A DNA stretch of 64,000 bases from Chloroflexota bacterium. GTDB lineage: Bacteria; Chloroflexota; Anaerolineae; Aggregatilineales; Phototrophicaceae. Below the pieces are notes generated by a model. The model was not told the origin of the DNA and ran no database searches. It saw only the letters and a list, made by a program, of their open reading frames with translations. A program made the translations under genes and the position numbers. This document shows, piece by piece, positions 51,502 through 59,203 of the stretch (positions are counted from its first letter, which is position 1; every line of letters starts with the position of its first letter). Where the stretch lies: contig JAPOXG010000084.1 of the NCBI GenBank assembly GCA_026707225.1, positions 62,001 to 126,000 of the forward strand, read 5' to 3'.

Positions 51502-52245
51502 CTATGCCTTCCCCCGCCGCTTAAAGAATGCCTGCATGATCCCGCGCGCCTCGTCCGAAACCAGCCGCTCACCGATCATGCTTAGCTCGAGCGCCATCGT
51601 CTCCTCGACCGCCTTGACACTCCCGCGCCGCAGCAGCATCTTCGTCTGACGCAGGGCTTCGGGTGGCTTTGCCGCCAATTGCGCCGCCTTCGAGCGCGCC
51701 AGATCGTCCAGCGCCTCAGCTGCGACCACTTGATTGACGATGCCGCATTCCTGCGCCTTCTCCGCGCTGAAAGCCTCGCCCAGCATCAGCAGCTCGGCCG
51801 CGCCACTGTATCCCAATATTCGCGGCAGCAAGTAGCTCGAGGCCGCTTCCGGCAGCAGGCCGAGGTCGATAAAGGCGAAGTTGAATCTGGCTTCGGCCGC
51901 GGCGTAGACGAGATCGCAGTGCAGCAACATGGTCACGCCGACGCCGACCGCCACGCCATTGACCGCCGCCACAATCGGCGTCTGAGCCCCCGCGATCGCC
52001 TTGATGAAAAGCGCGGCCGCATCGGAGCCGGGGTCGGCCAGGAAGGTATTCAGGTCGTTGCCGGCGCAGAAGCTGTCGCCGCTGCCGGTGAGGGTGATGA
52101 CGCGGATGCTGCTGTCGTCGTTCGCGCGTTCGATGGCTTGGCGCAGGGAGTCGTACATGGCGGGACTGAGCGCGTTTTTCTTCCGCGGCCGGTTGAGCTG
52201 GATGCGGAGGATGTGGTTGTCGATTGTGATGAGGGTGTCGGGCAT
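51502..52245 (-). CDS. Enoyl-CoA hydratase/isomerase family protein
   Basis: 247 residues of the crotonase fold. LNRPRKKNALSPAM and SGDSFCAGNDLNTF hold the CoA-binding and first oxyanion-hole segments, VNGVAVGVGVTMLLHCDL the second, and FIDLGLLPEAASSYLLPRILG carries the acidic catalytic position. GGAGAA lies eight bases before the ATG. It could be a hydratase, an isomerase or a thioesterase-like relative; only one glutamate of the classical hydratase pair is evident, so isomerase-like chemistry is more likely. No other beta-oxidation gene is adjacent. Confidence 0.9.
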   Translation of the reverse strand: MPDTLITIDNHILRIQLNRPRKKNALSPAMYDSLRQAIERANDDSSIRVITLTGSGDSFCAGNDLNTFLADPGSDAAALFIKAIAGAQTPIVAAVNGVAVGVGVTMLLHCDLVYAAAEARFNFAFIDLGLLPEAASSYLLPRILGYSGAAELLMLGEAFSAEKAQECGIVNQVVAAEALDDLARSKAAQLAAKPPEALRQTKMLLRRGSVKAVEETMALELSMIGERLVSDEARGIMQAFFKRRGKA

Positions 52246-52273
52246 GGTGGGTTCTCCTCAAGGTGCCCTTTGG

Positions 52274-53218
52274 CTAACGAACTTCTATGATACGAATTCG
52301 AGCCGGCCCACTAGGTGTTTGCACATGGATATTCGCTCCCACTTGCTGTCCCAAGATAGCCGAACCTGTTGGACTCTTAGCTGAGATTGTGCTCTCTGAA
52401 CCTTTGCCCAATGGAGTTGAGACAATTCTATAGACCTCGTCTTCGTTGCTCTCTTCGTACCGAATGACAACAGTGGATCCGATCTCGACGATATTCATTA
52501 GTTTGTTAGAGCGCACTCCGTTTGCGCGCATCAGCGCATTTTGGTAGAACTGCATTCTGTCTTCAACCGCAATCAATTGCTCCTTTGTATCGTGATAATC
52601 TGCATTCTTGCTTTTCTTGCCACCGCGATATGTAACGTTGCGCATTAACTGGGTAAGCTGACCATGTTTTCTCCTTAATGCTCCCAATTCTGCTCGAATC
52701 TGTTCTACTTCCCATGTCTGATTTGCCCGACTCGTACAGTTGCGTTCACTTAAAGTCTTCGTTGAGTGGCCTCTGTTTCTGGGTTTATGCTTCTCGGATT
52801 TAGCTGACTCCCGTTTAGCCTGCTCATTGGCCAAATACGCTCCTATTGCATGTTCGATTGCTGTTCTATAAGTATGCTCCGCGCTTTGTTTTCCAACCCG
52901 AATGATGTAGCTCCTACCCTTGCCTTGTTTCACCGCAATCGTAGCAGCTTGTCTTGCATTGCTTTGCGCTTCATGCCGAGCGTTTTCAATAGCTACACCT
53001 ACAATTGCATTGAGGTGATTTGCATTCAGACTGTTGTATCTTTGCATCGCAAGTGCGTGCTCCGCCTTTTCGGCTCGCGCTGTTTCTGCGACTGCCTCGC
53101 CAATGTAATCTCGTCTTGCTTTGGCTCGTTTCGGCGCTTTGCGAGGAGGACGATTTGGCGTGCGTGGCTTTCGAGCCTTCACGCCAATGCCAAGAATTTT
53201 TCTGATAAACTTGATCAT
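52274..53218 (-). CDS. Gre-factor-like protein with basic N-terminal extension and lysine tip
   Basis: 314 residues, with GGAG seven bases before the ATG. Residues 1-165 are basic and unlike anything I recognise. Residues about 168-238 resemble the GreA/GreB coiled coil: KKSKNADYHDTKEQLIAVEDRM aligns with the tip segment GDL-x-ENAEYH-x-A-x-E-Q of GreA. The two acidic residues that hold the catalytic Mg2+ (GreA Asp41 and Glu44) are Lys201 and Lys204. Residues 242-314 are the FKBP-like C-terminal domain (VEIGSTVVIRYEESNED, then SPTGSAILGQQVG). It would bind RNA polymerase but should not promote transcript cleavage. The gene is visibly more AT-rich than its neighbours, suggesting transfer. Confidence 0.75.
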   Translation of the reverse strand: MIKFIRKILGIGVKARKPRTPNRPPRKAPKRAKARRDYIGEAVAETARAEKAEHALAMQRYNSLNANHLNAIVGVAIENARHEAQSNARQAATIAVKQGKGRSYIIRVGKQSAEHTYRTAIEHAIGAYLANEQAKRESAKSEKHKPRNRGHSTKTLSERNCTSRANQTWEVEQIRAELGALRRKHGQLTQLMRNVTYRGGKKSKNADYHDTKEQLIAVEDRMQFYQNALMRANGVRSNKLMNIVEIGSTVVIRYEESNEDEVYRIVSTPLGKGSESTISAKSPTGSAILGQQVGANIHVQTPSGPARIRIIEVR

Positions 53219-53344
53219 TGGTTTCTCCGAATCTTGCTGATATTGGTTGTAGGCCTATGACTGCGCAAATTCTGAAATTCTACTACGTATGTGAATCTTG
53301 CTCTCAGTTTGCAGTCGAGTCCTCTTTCTAAGATTCTATAGCTA

Positions 53345-53356
53345 GTAAACGTTTAC
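53345..53356. promoter_or_regulatory. LacI-family-like palindromic operator
   Basis: GTAAACGTTTAC, a perfect 12-base palindrome with the central CG typical of LacI/GalR and CcpA operators. It lies about 130 bases upstream of the Gre-like gene start. Confidence 0.3.
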
Positions 53357-53360
53357 CGAG

Positions 53361-53377
53361 CCCCCAACAATTGGGGG
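53361..53377. terminator. GC-rich hairpin downstream of the operator
   Basis: CCCCCAA (53361-53367), loop CAA, TTGGGGG (53371-53377): a perfect seven-pair hairpin just after the stop (53380) of the glycosyltransferase gene on the minus strand. No U-tract follows, so it may act weakly or be Rho-linked. Confidence 0.35.
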
Positions 53378-53379
53378 TA

Positions 53380-54519
53380 TCACCCCACCCCCAGCAACTC
53401 CTCCACCCGCGCCACCCGCTGATCATACCTGTGATGCGCTAGCACGTGCGCGCGCGCCGCCGCCGCCATTTGCAGACGCTCCTCGTCATGCGCCAGGTAG
53501 TAGCGCGCCTTCTCCCGCAGATCTTCCTGGTCGCTGAAAGTCACCAGGTGCTCGCCCACTGTAAAACACTCGCTCACGCCTGGCCGATCATCCACGATTT
53601 GGAAGACGCCCAGCGCCGCGCATTCGAACAGGCGCAGATTGACGCCATAACGCATCGTATCGCCGTGCGTATTGATGCAGATCTTGACCGACGACAGGAC
53701 TTGCAGCATCTCGTCGCCCAAGGCGTATCCCCGATGAAAGAGCGCCAGCGAGGCTGGCACATCGTGCACGCTCCAGATGCCCAGGTCGAAATCGCGCAGG
53801 CTTTCCAGCGCCGCCACGCGCTCGCTGTACAGCTTGCCCGGCACCAGCGTGCCGACGAATCCCAGGTCGCAGAGATACGCATTGGGCACATCGGTGATGG
53901 GCTGCGGGACGTGGAAGTCGGGGTCGATGGCGACATAGGGCAGGCAGGCCACCTGCTTGGCGCCCAGCTCGCGCCATTGCGCGCCGTGATAACGGTCATT
54001 GACCAGCACAAGGTCATAAAGGGGCGCGGCGGCACGCTCATTGGCATGGGAAAAGACGATGGGCGAGTCGCCATGCAGAAAGAGAAGCTGGCATCGCAGC
54101 TCGCGTTTCAGGCGCTCCAGCGTGCCCGGCAGAATCTCGCGGTTGTTGCCAGAGAGCCAGATCAGATCGGGCTGGAAGCGCCGCGCCTGCTCCAGCAGCA
54201 GACGATTGCGGCGCTGCAGGTCCGGTTGCAGCTCGGGCGGGACGCGCTGCATTAAACCGGCCAAGAGCTTGCGAGGCGTTAGCGAGGTGCGAAAGACCTC
54301 GTTGCTCAAGCTGGCGATGCTGCGATTGCCGAAGCCGGGCAGATTGCGCCAGAAGACATCAAATTCCCAACCGGCTTGACGAAAGGCTCGTCCCCAGGTG
54401 TAGAGTTCCATGCTGCGAGGGAAGAGGGGCGCGCTGGCTGCGTCCGGCGCCGCTCGCTGTTCTTGCAGCAAGACTTCGGGATGGTGGAGGGTGGCGACGA
54501 AGAGGATTCGGCGGGGCAT
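53380..54519 (-). CDS. Glycosyltransferase, CgeB-like
   Basis: 379 residues with a GT-B layout. RRILFVATLHHPEVL starts the first lobe; the second lobe has LGFVGTLVPGKLYSERVAALESL and INTHGDTMRYGVNLRLFECAALGVFQIVDDR, the CgeB-type nucleotide-sugar-binding segment with the conserved Glu in RLFECAA. It transfers an unknown sugar. The ATG at 54519 is only two bases after the stop of the HEPN-like gene (54521), so they are co-transcribed. Its GC content is normal for the window. Confidence 0.82.
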   Translation of the reverse strand: MPRRILFVATLHHPEVLLQEQRAAPDAASAPLFPRSMELYTWGRAFRQAGWEFDVFWRNLPGFGNRSIASLSNEVFRTSLTPRKLLAGLMQRVPPELQPDLQRRNRLLLEQARRFQPDLIWLSGNNREILPGTLERLKRELRCQLLFLHGDSPIVFSHANERAAAPLYDLVLVNDRYHGAQWRELGAKQVACLPYVAIDPDFHVPQPITDVPNAYLCDLGFVGTLVPGKLYSERVAALESLRDFDLGIWSVHDVPASLALFHRGYALGDEMLQVLSSVKICINTHGDTMRYGVNLRLFECAALGVFQIVDDRPGVSECFTVGEHLVTFSDQEDLREKARYYLAHDEERLQMAAAARAHVLAHHRYDQRVARVEELLGVG

Positions 54520-54520
54520 T

Positions 54521-55573
54521 CTAGAGGCGCGGCCGCTCGGCTTCTATCGTGGATTGTTCTTTCCAGTAGTTTTGCCACAAGGCTTCGGGGCCGAATTCGG
54601 CGATTCGCTCTATCACTCCCCATACCAATCTTGATCCAATCTGACCGCGAGAATCAGGAAAAAGGATCTCATGGTTTTGCAAAAGGTGTTGATTCAGTTT
54701 GCTGGCTTCGTCACGAATAGACGCGCCATTGGGCCAATGATGGTTGAGAATTGCCGGATCAAAGTCATCCTGTTGCAACAGCCAAACTAAGCTAAGCGCC
54801 AGGACTGCCCCATCGTCAACCAGCGCATAGACTTCGCCACTCGCGCTGTCTTCTGGTATCAGGTCTAGTGAGCTAAAGACGTAATTCGCGGCTACCAAGA
54901 GCGCTGATTTATGCTTGTATTTTACTCGTTCGTCGTCGATCAACCTGACGAACAGATCTAGCAGTGGCGCCAGGTAGAATAGAATCTCAGTATGAGGCAT
55001 GTTCTGGTTTGCGGCCACCCAATGCAAAAGTGGCTCTTCCCATTTTCCAAGCCATTGCGCGCTCATCCTCCTTACGAAGTATGGACGGTCGGAGTGGTTT
55101 CCGGGTTTGATTTGAGCCTCGTCAAGATAACCGTGTAACAGCCCTACCGTTTTCAAGGCTGTATCATGTGTCGCCAAGTATGGGTCATGCTTGCTGATGT
55201 TCCAAACATCGTTCACAACTCTGAGCGAAGCCACATTCAATGTTTCAAAACGCAAATCTAGGTGATCTTGCAGTTTATCTATGATGCCACGTTTACTGTA
55301 CAACCCTACCCAGCTATTGAGTCCCCAATACTGGATTCGTGATCCTGTCCGGCGTTCCTCGACGCCAACGTCATCCACCAATGACTTGGCTTGACGCTTG
55401 CCACTGTGACTGAGCTTCTCGTATAGATTGGCAACCAAGTATTCCAAAAGTAGTTCGACCGCGCTGCAAGCAGTTAAAGTAGCCGAGTGATGCAATAGAT
55501 AGTGTAGGCACGCGTCGGCTTCGGCTCGCCGTACAATGATATGCTCTCGCTCGATTTTGCGAAATCGAACCAT
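54521..55573 (-). CDS. Hypothetical protein with HEPN-like N-terminus and DUF1232-like segment
   Basis: 350 residues. The N-terminal 155 residues are helical with an HEPN-like pattern: CSAVELLLEYLVANLYEKL early, then NDVWNISKHDPY at 121-132, which resembles the N/R-x(4-6)-H motif of HEPN RNases. Residues about 220-266 (ALLVAANYVFSSLDLIPED, then VDDGAVLALSLVWLL) match the DUF1232/YkvA pattern. The gene is more AT-rich than its flanks. It sits 11 bases after the E2 gene of the dehydrogenase operon and just before a glycosyltransferase. A toxin or RNase role is only a suggestion. Confidence 0.6.
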   Translation of the reverse strand: MVRFRKIEREHIIVRRAEADACLHYLLHHSATLTACSAVELLLEYLVANLYEKLSHSGKRQAKSLVDDVGVEERRTGSRIQYWGLNSWVGLYSKRGIIDKLQDHLDLRFETLNVASLRVVNDVWNISKHDPYLATHDTALKTVGLLHGYLDEAQIKPGNHSDRPYFVRRMSAQWLGKWEEPLLHWVAANQNMPHTEILFYLAPLLDLFVRLIDDERVKYKHKSALLVAANYVFSSLDLIPEDSASGEVYALVDDGAVLALSLVWLLQQDDFDPAILNHHWPNGASIRDEASKLNQHLLQNHEILFPDSRGQIGSRLVWGVIERIAEFGPEALWQNYWKEQSTIEAERPRL

Positions 55574-55584
55574 CCAGCGTCCCT

Positions 55585-56820
55585 CTACAGCCCGCTCAAA
55601 TCCAGCAGCCGAAGCGGATTCTCCATCAGTTCGCGCAAGTGATTCATGAAGGCGGCGCCTTCCGCGCCATTGCTGACCCGATGATCGACGCTGAGCGTCA
55701 TGTTCATCCGCGCGCCGACGCCTAGCGTCCCATCGGCGAGCACGATCGGCACGCGCCGCGACGAAGAAACTGCGAGGATGCCAGCCTCGGGCGAGCTGAT
55801 GATGGCAGAGAAATCTTTTACGTTGAAGGGACCCAGATTGCTGATGGTGAAGGTGGCGCCGCGGATGTCGTCCGGCTTGATCTTTCCGCTGCGGGCGCGC
55901 TTGTACATCGCCTTGTTGTTCAACGCCATCTCGCTGAGCGAAGCGGTATCGGCATCAGGACAGACGACGTTGACCAAACCATTTTCCGGCAAGGCGACTG
56001 AAATGCCGATATTGACGCGCCGGTGCTGCACGAAGCGGTCGCCATAATAATGCGTATTGAGATTCGGGAAGGCTCTCAGCGTCAGGGCCAGCGCCTTGAT
56101 GAGCATGTCATTAACGCTGACCTTGATGCCCCGCTCAGCTAGCGCGCTGTTGATTTCTCTGCGCAGCGCCAGCAATGGCTCGACATCGGCTTCGACGGTG
56201 ACGTAGAAGTGTGGCGTATTGCTCTTGCTGCGCACGGTTCCATCAGCGATGGCGCGGCGCATCCGTGAAAGCGGGACCACATCCACGTCTTCGGAGGGAA
56301 GCGCGCCCCAGGTTGGCTGCGCTCCCGCTGCGGGCGCTGATGGCGGAGCGGGCGGCAACATCGGCGTCGCCGACAGATTCTCGACATCGGCTTTCACGAT
56401 CCTTCCGCCGGGACCCGACCCTTGTACGTGGCCGAGGTCGATCCCTTTCTCAGCGGCGATCCGGCGCGCCAGGGGAGAGGCTTTGACGCGGCCATCGCGG
56501 ATCATGGTTTGGCCATTGGTCGCCGTATCTGATGGTGTGGCGGTCGCTTCGCTTGATACCTCGTCGGCAGTCTTGTCTTGGTCCGGCGCGACTGTCTCGC
56601 CACCCGCGCCAATGACCGCGATTACGGAACCTTCGCCCAGTTCATCGCCCGGCTCGGCGCGCAGCTCAAGCAGTTCGCCGTCGCTGCCCGCTTCTATCTC
56701 CACCGTGGCCTTATCCGCTTCGAACTCGGCGATGATATCGCCCGCGCTGACGCTGTCGCCGACATCTTTCAGCCAGTTGATGAGCAGGCCGTCCATCGTG
56801 AGCTTGACTTCGTGAGGCAT
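55585..56820 (-). CDS. Dihydrolipoamide acyltransferase (E2) of a 2-oxoacid dehydrogenase
   Basis: 411 residues. Lipoyl domain 1-75 with Lys37 in EADKATVE carrying the lipoate; a peripheral-subunit-binding domain around 110-150 (KASPLARRIAAEKGIDLGHVQG); Ala/Pro linkers; and a catalytic core (about 180-411) ending with MTLSVDHRVSNGAEGAAF. The catalytic His is present; the usual DHRxxDG reads DHRVSNG. It transfers acyl groups from lipoate to CoA. The gene directly abuts E1beta (one base apart). The complex could be pyruvate, branched-chain or acetoin dehydrogenase. E3 is not in this window. Confidence 0.93.
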   Translation of the reverse strand: MPHEVKLTMDGLLINWLKDVGDSVSAGDIIAEFEADKATVEIEAGSDGELLELRAEPGDELGEGSVIAVIGAGGETVAPDQDKTADEVSSEATATPSDTATNGQTMIRDGRVKASPLARRIAAEKGIDLGHVQGSGPGGRIVKADVENLSATPMLPPAPPSAPAAGAQPTWGALPSEDVDVVPLSRMRRAIADGTVRSKSNTPHFYVTVEADVEPLLALRREINSALAERGIKVSVNDMLIKALALTLRAFPNLNTHYYGDRFVQHRRVNIGISVALPENGLVNVVCPDADTASLSEMALNNKAMYKRARSGKIKPDDIRGATFTISNLGPFNVKDFSAIISSPEAGILAVSSSRRVPIVLADGTLGVGARMNMTLSVDHRVSNGAEGAAFMNHLRELMENPLRLLDLSGL

Positions 56821-57807
56821 TTACAGGATCTCCTTGACCGCGTCGACAACCTTCCGCGCGTTCGGCAGCGCCAGCAATTCGATGTCCTTCGAGTAGGGCA
56901 GAGGCACGTCTTCAGCGGCGACCCGCTTAATCGGCGCGTCCATATAATCAAACATGTGCTCCTGCAAGTTGGCGGCGATCTCTCCGCCGAAGCTGTACAT
57001 CGGCAGCGACTCTTCCACAATGACGCAGCGATTGGTCTTCTTGAAACTGTTATACACCAATTCCATGTCCAGCGGGCGCAGCCAACGCAGATCAACCACT
57101 TCCGCTTCGATGTCATCGCGCGCCAGTTGACGAGCCGCCTGCAATGCCCAATCGACGCCGCGCGCGTAAGCCACCAGCGAAACATCCGCGCCCTCGCGTT
57201 TGATATCGCCTTTGCCGATGGGTATCAGATAGTCATCATTGAGGTCATCTGGCATCGGGCTCGGCTTGGGATAGAGCGCGATGCTTTCGGTGAAGAGCAC
57301 GGGATTGTCATCGCGGATTGACGCTTTCAACATGCCATAGGCGTCCAGCGAGTTCGAGGGACAGCCGACATAGATGCCGGGAAAATGGGCGAAGATCGGC
57401 TCCGGCGCGTGCGAATGCGAGGCGGTCGCCTGATTGCCCCAACCGCTTGCCGCGCGGTAGACCAGCGGCGCCTTGAACATGCCGTCAAAGAAATAGCGCA
57501 CCTTGGCTGCGTGATTAGCGATCGCGTCCAGCGCCAGGAAGGCGAAGTTGATGGTCATGAATTCGGCGACGGGTCGCAAGCCGGCCATCGCCGCGCCCAC
57601 CGCCAGTCCGCCGATTGCCATCTCGCTGATGGGCGTATCACGGACGCGCCTCTCGCCGAACTCCTCTAGGAAGCCGCGCGTCACCCGATGCGTGCCCTGC
57701 CAATGAGCCACTTCTTCGCCCATGATAAAGACGTTTTCGTCACGGCGCATCTCTTCGCGCAGCGCCCGGCGGATCGCTTCCCGCATGGCGACATTTCTAG
57801 CTGCCAT
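56821..57807 (-). CDS. 2-oxoacid dehydrogenase E1 component, beta subunit
   Basis: 328 residues. MAARNVAMREAIRRALREEM at the start, FIMGEEVAHWQGTHRVTRGF, RPVAEFMTINFAFLALDAIAN and DLRWLRPLDMELVYNSFKKTN are typical of the transketolase-like beta subunit of pyruvate/acetoin dehydrogenases. It forms the alpha2beta2 E1 with the product of 58009-59079 and shares the thiamine diphosphate site (Glu in GEEVA contacts the cofactor). Adjacent E2 shares its operon. A 200-base gap separates it from the alpha-subunit gene. Confidence 0.94.
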   Translation of the reverse strand: MAARNVAMREAIRRALREEMRRDENVFIMGEEVAHWQGTHRVTRGFLEEFGERRVRDTPISEMAIGGLAVGAAMAGLRPVAEFMTINFAFLALDAIANHAAKVRYFFDGMFKAPLVYRAASGWGNQATASHSHAPEPIFAHFPGIYVGCPSNSLDAYGMLKASIRDDNPVLFTESIALYPKPSPMPDDLNDDYLIPIGKGDIKREGADVSLVAYARGVDWALQAARQLARDDIEAEVVDLRWLRPLDMELVYNSFKKTNRCVIVEESLPMYSFGGEIAANLQEHMFDYMDAPIKRVAAEDVPLPYSKDIELLALPNARKVVDAVKEIL

Positions 57808-57863
57808 TGTCCCTGCCTTGTTTGCTGTTTTGCATTTTGCGGGCGATAAACCCCATCCTCCGG

Positions 57864-57891
57864 CCCCTTCCCCAGCGAGCTAGGGAAGGGG
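57864..57891. repeat. Inverted repeat between E1 alpha and E1 beta genes
   Basis: CCCCTTCCC (57864-57872) and GGGAAGGGG (57883-57891) around a ten-base loop. Nine perfect pairs and no U-tract. In the 201-base gap between co-directional genes it may attenuate or protect the mRNA. Confidence 0.5.
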
Positions 57892-58008
57892 AGTTTGACC
57901 TTGCAATCGCCTTATTCAACTGGATTCTCGCCTGCTACGAGACGCAAAGCCTAAATCATGGGCGGCGTTTTCAGCAGGCGCCTGCATACATACGTCGGGC
58001 GGGCAACC

Positions 58009-59079
58009 TCAGTCAATGCCAGCGCCGACGCTTTGGTCAGTCTTGTATACCAGTTCAGAAGCAACGTAGGTGTTGCTTAGCAAATCATCGTAGCTGCTCG
58101 GCAGCTCGCTGGCTTCGGCATAGGCGACCGACTCGGCGACGATCTTGCGCGCGTCCTCCTTATGTTTGGCCAGAATCTCGCTGACATCGCCGTATTGGCT
58201 TTCGATGCAGTCGCGCAGGATCTTGATTGGCTCGCGCGTTTTAACCCATTCCCTCAGCTCGGCCGACATATCGTCACGGGCGTCATATTGCTTGTCGGAG
58301 ACGCCATGCCCGCGATAACGATAGGTCACATGCTCGATGACGGCCGGCCCATTCGACCGCGCGTATTCGACCGCCTTCGAGGCGACCGCATAAACTTCCA
58401 GCGCGTTCTGCGCGTCAACGCGGCCGAAGCTCTTGATGCCGTAGGCTTCGGCTTTGCGATGCAACTCAATTTGGCCGCTGGCGCGCTCGACTTCGGTGCC
58501 CATGCCATAGCCGTTGTTCTCGATGATCCAGAGCACCGGCAGGTCCCAGATGGCGCTCATATTGAGCGATTCGTGGAAGTAGCCGTTGTTGGTGGCGCCA
58601 TCGCCGACATAGGTCATGGTGACATCGTCTTTGCCGCGGTAGCGCGCTTCGAGGGCGATGCCGGCCGCCAGCGGCAGGTGGCCGCCGACGATGGCATAGC
58701 CGCCCCAGAAGTTGTGGTCTTTGGACGCCAGGTGCATGGAGCCGCCCTTGCCGCCGCTCGAGCCGGTCTTCTTGCCCATCATTTCCGCCATGACCGCCTT
58801 GGGGTCCATGCCCAGGATGAGAGCGATGCCATGATCGCGATAAGCGGTGATGACGTGGTCGGTCTTTCGCAGCGCCGCCATCGAGCCGACCCCGCTGGCT
58901 TCGTGCCCGCTGTAGAGATGCAGATAGACGCCGGTGATGCGCTTCTCTTCGTAGAGCTGGTGGCAGGTCTCCTCGAATTCGCGGATCAGCACCATCTGCC
59001 GATACCAATCGAGAAGCATCTCTTTGGATGGCGCGGCCATAGCCTTCCCTTCGTCGATGACTGCGATCTGTTCTTCCAT
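58009..59079 (-). CDS. 2-oxoacid dehydrogenase E1 component, alpha subunit
   Basis: I use the ATG at 59079 (MEEQIAVIDEGKAMAAPS), not the frame that extends to 59205; ATG at 59100 is an alternative. No Shine-Dalgarno is seen, and TATACT lies eleven bases upstream, so a leaderless mRNA is possible. The 356-residue protein has LLDWYRQMVLIREFEE, SGHEASGVG, GSSGGKGGSMHLAS and the thiamine diphosphate motif GDGATNNGYFHE ending in NN (IIENNGYGMG). It binds ThDP with the beta subunit and decarboxylates pyruvate or a related 2-oxoacid. Confidence 0.94.
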   Translation of the reverse strand: MEEQIAVIDEGKAMAAPSKEMLLDWYRQMVLIREFEETCHQLYEEKRITGVYLHLYSGHEASGVGSMAALRKTDHVITAYRDHGIALILGMDPKAVMAEMMGKKTGSSGGKGGSMHLASKDHNFWGGYAIVGGHLPLAAGIALEARYRGKDDVTMTYVGDGATNNGYFHESLNMSAIWDLPVLWIIENNGYGMGTEVERASGQIELHRKAEAYGIKSFGRVDAQNALEVYAVASKAVEYARSNGPAVIEHVTYRYRGHGVSDKQYDARDDMSAELREWVKTREPIKILRDCIESQYGDVSEILAKHKEDARKIVAESVAYAEASELPSSYDDLLSNTYVASELVYKTDQSVGAGID

Positions 59080-59138
59080 ATCAGTCGGGAAGTATACCAT
59101 AGGTGAATAGCGTTTTAGAATTCTGGGATTCGCCATGC

Positions 59139-59171
59139 TTGACAGGCGCGCAAAATGATCATATAGATCAT
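59139..59171 (+). promoter_or_regulatory. Strong promoter of the Dam gene with GATC inverted repeat over the -10
   Basis: A perfect TTGACA (59139-59144), a 17-base spacer and TATAGA (59162-59167). ATGATC (59155-59160) and GATCAT (59166-59171) form an inverted repeat flanking ATATA, so two GATC sites (59157-59160, 59166-59169) embrace the -10. A third GATC is at 59196-59199, just before the ATG. Confidence 0.7.
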
Positions 59172-59203
59172 GTGTGCGATTTACACCGGCTAGGCGATCG
59201 AGC

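Noticed and set aside
53361..53377. Hairpin as a clear rho-independent terminator
   Set aside because: No U-tract follows on either strand, so I list it with low confidence only.
58162..59106. 314-codon plus-strand frame opposite the E1 alpha gene
   Set aside because: Antisense to a gene with an intact thiamine diphosphate motif.
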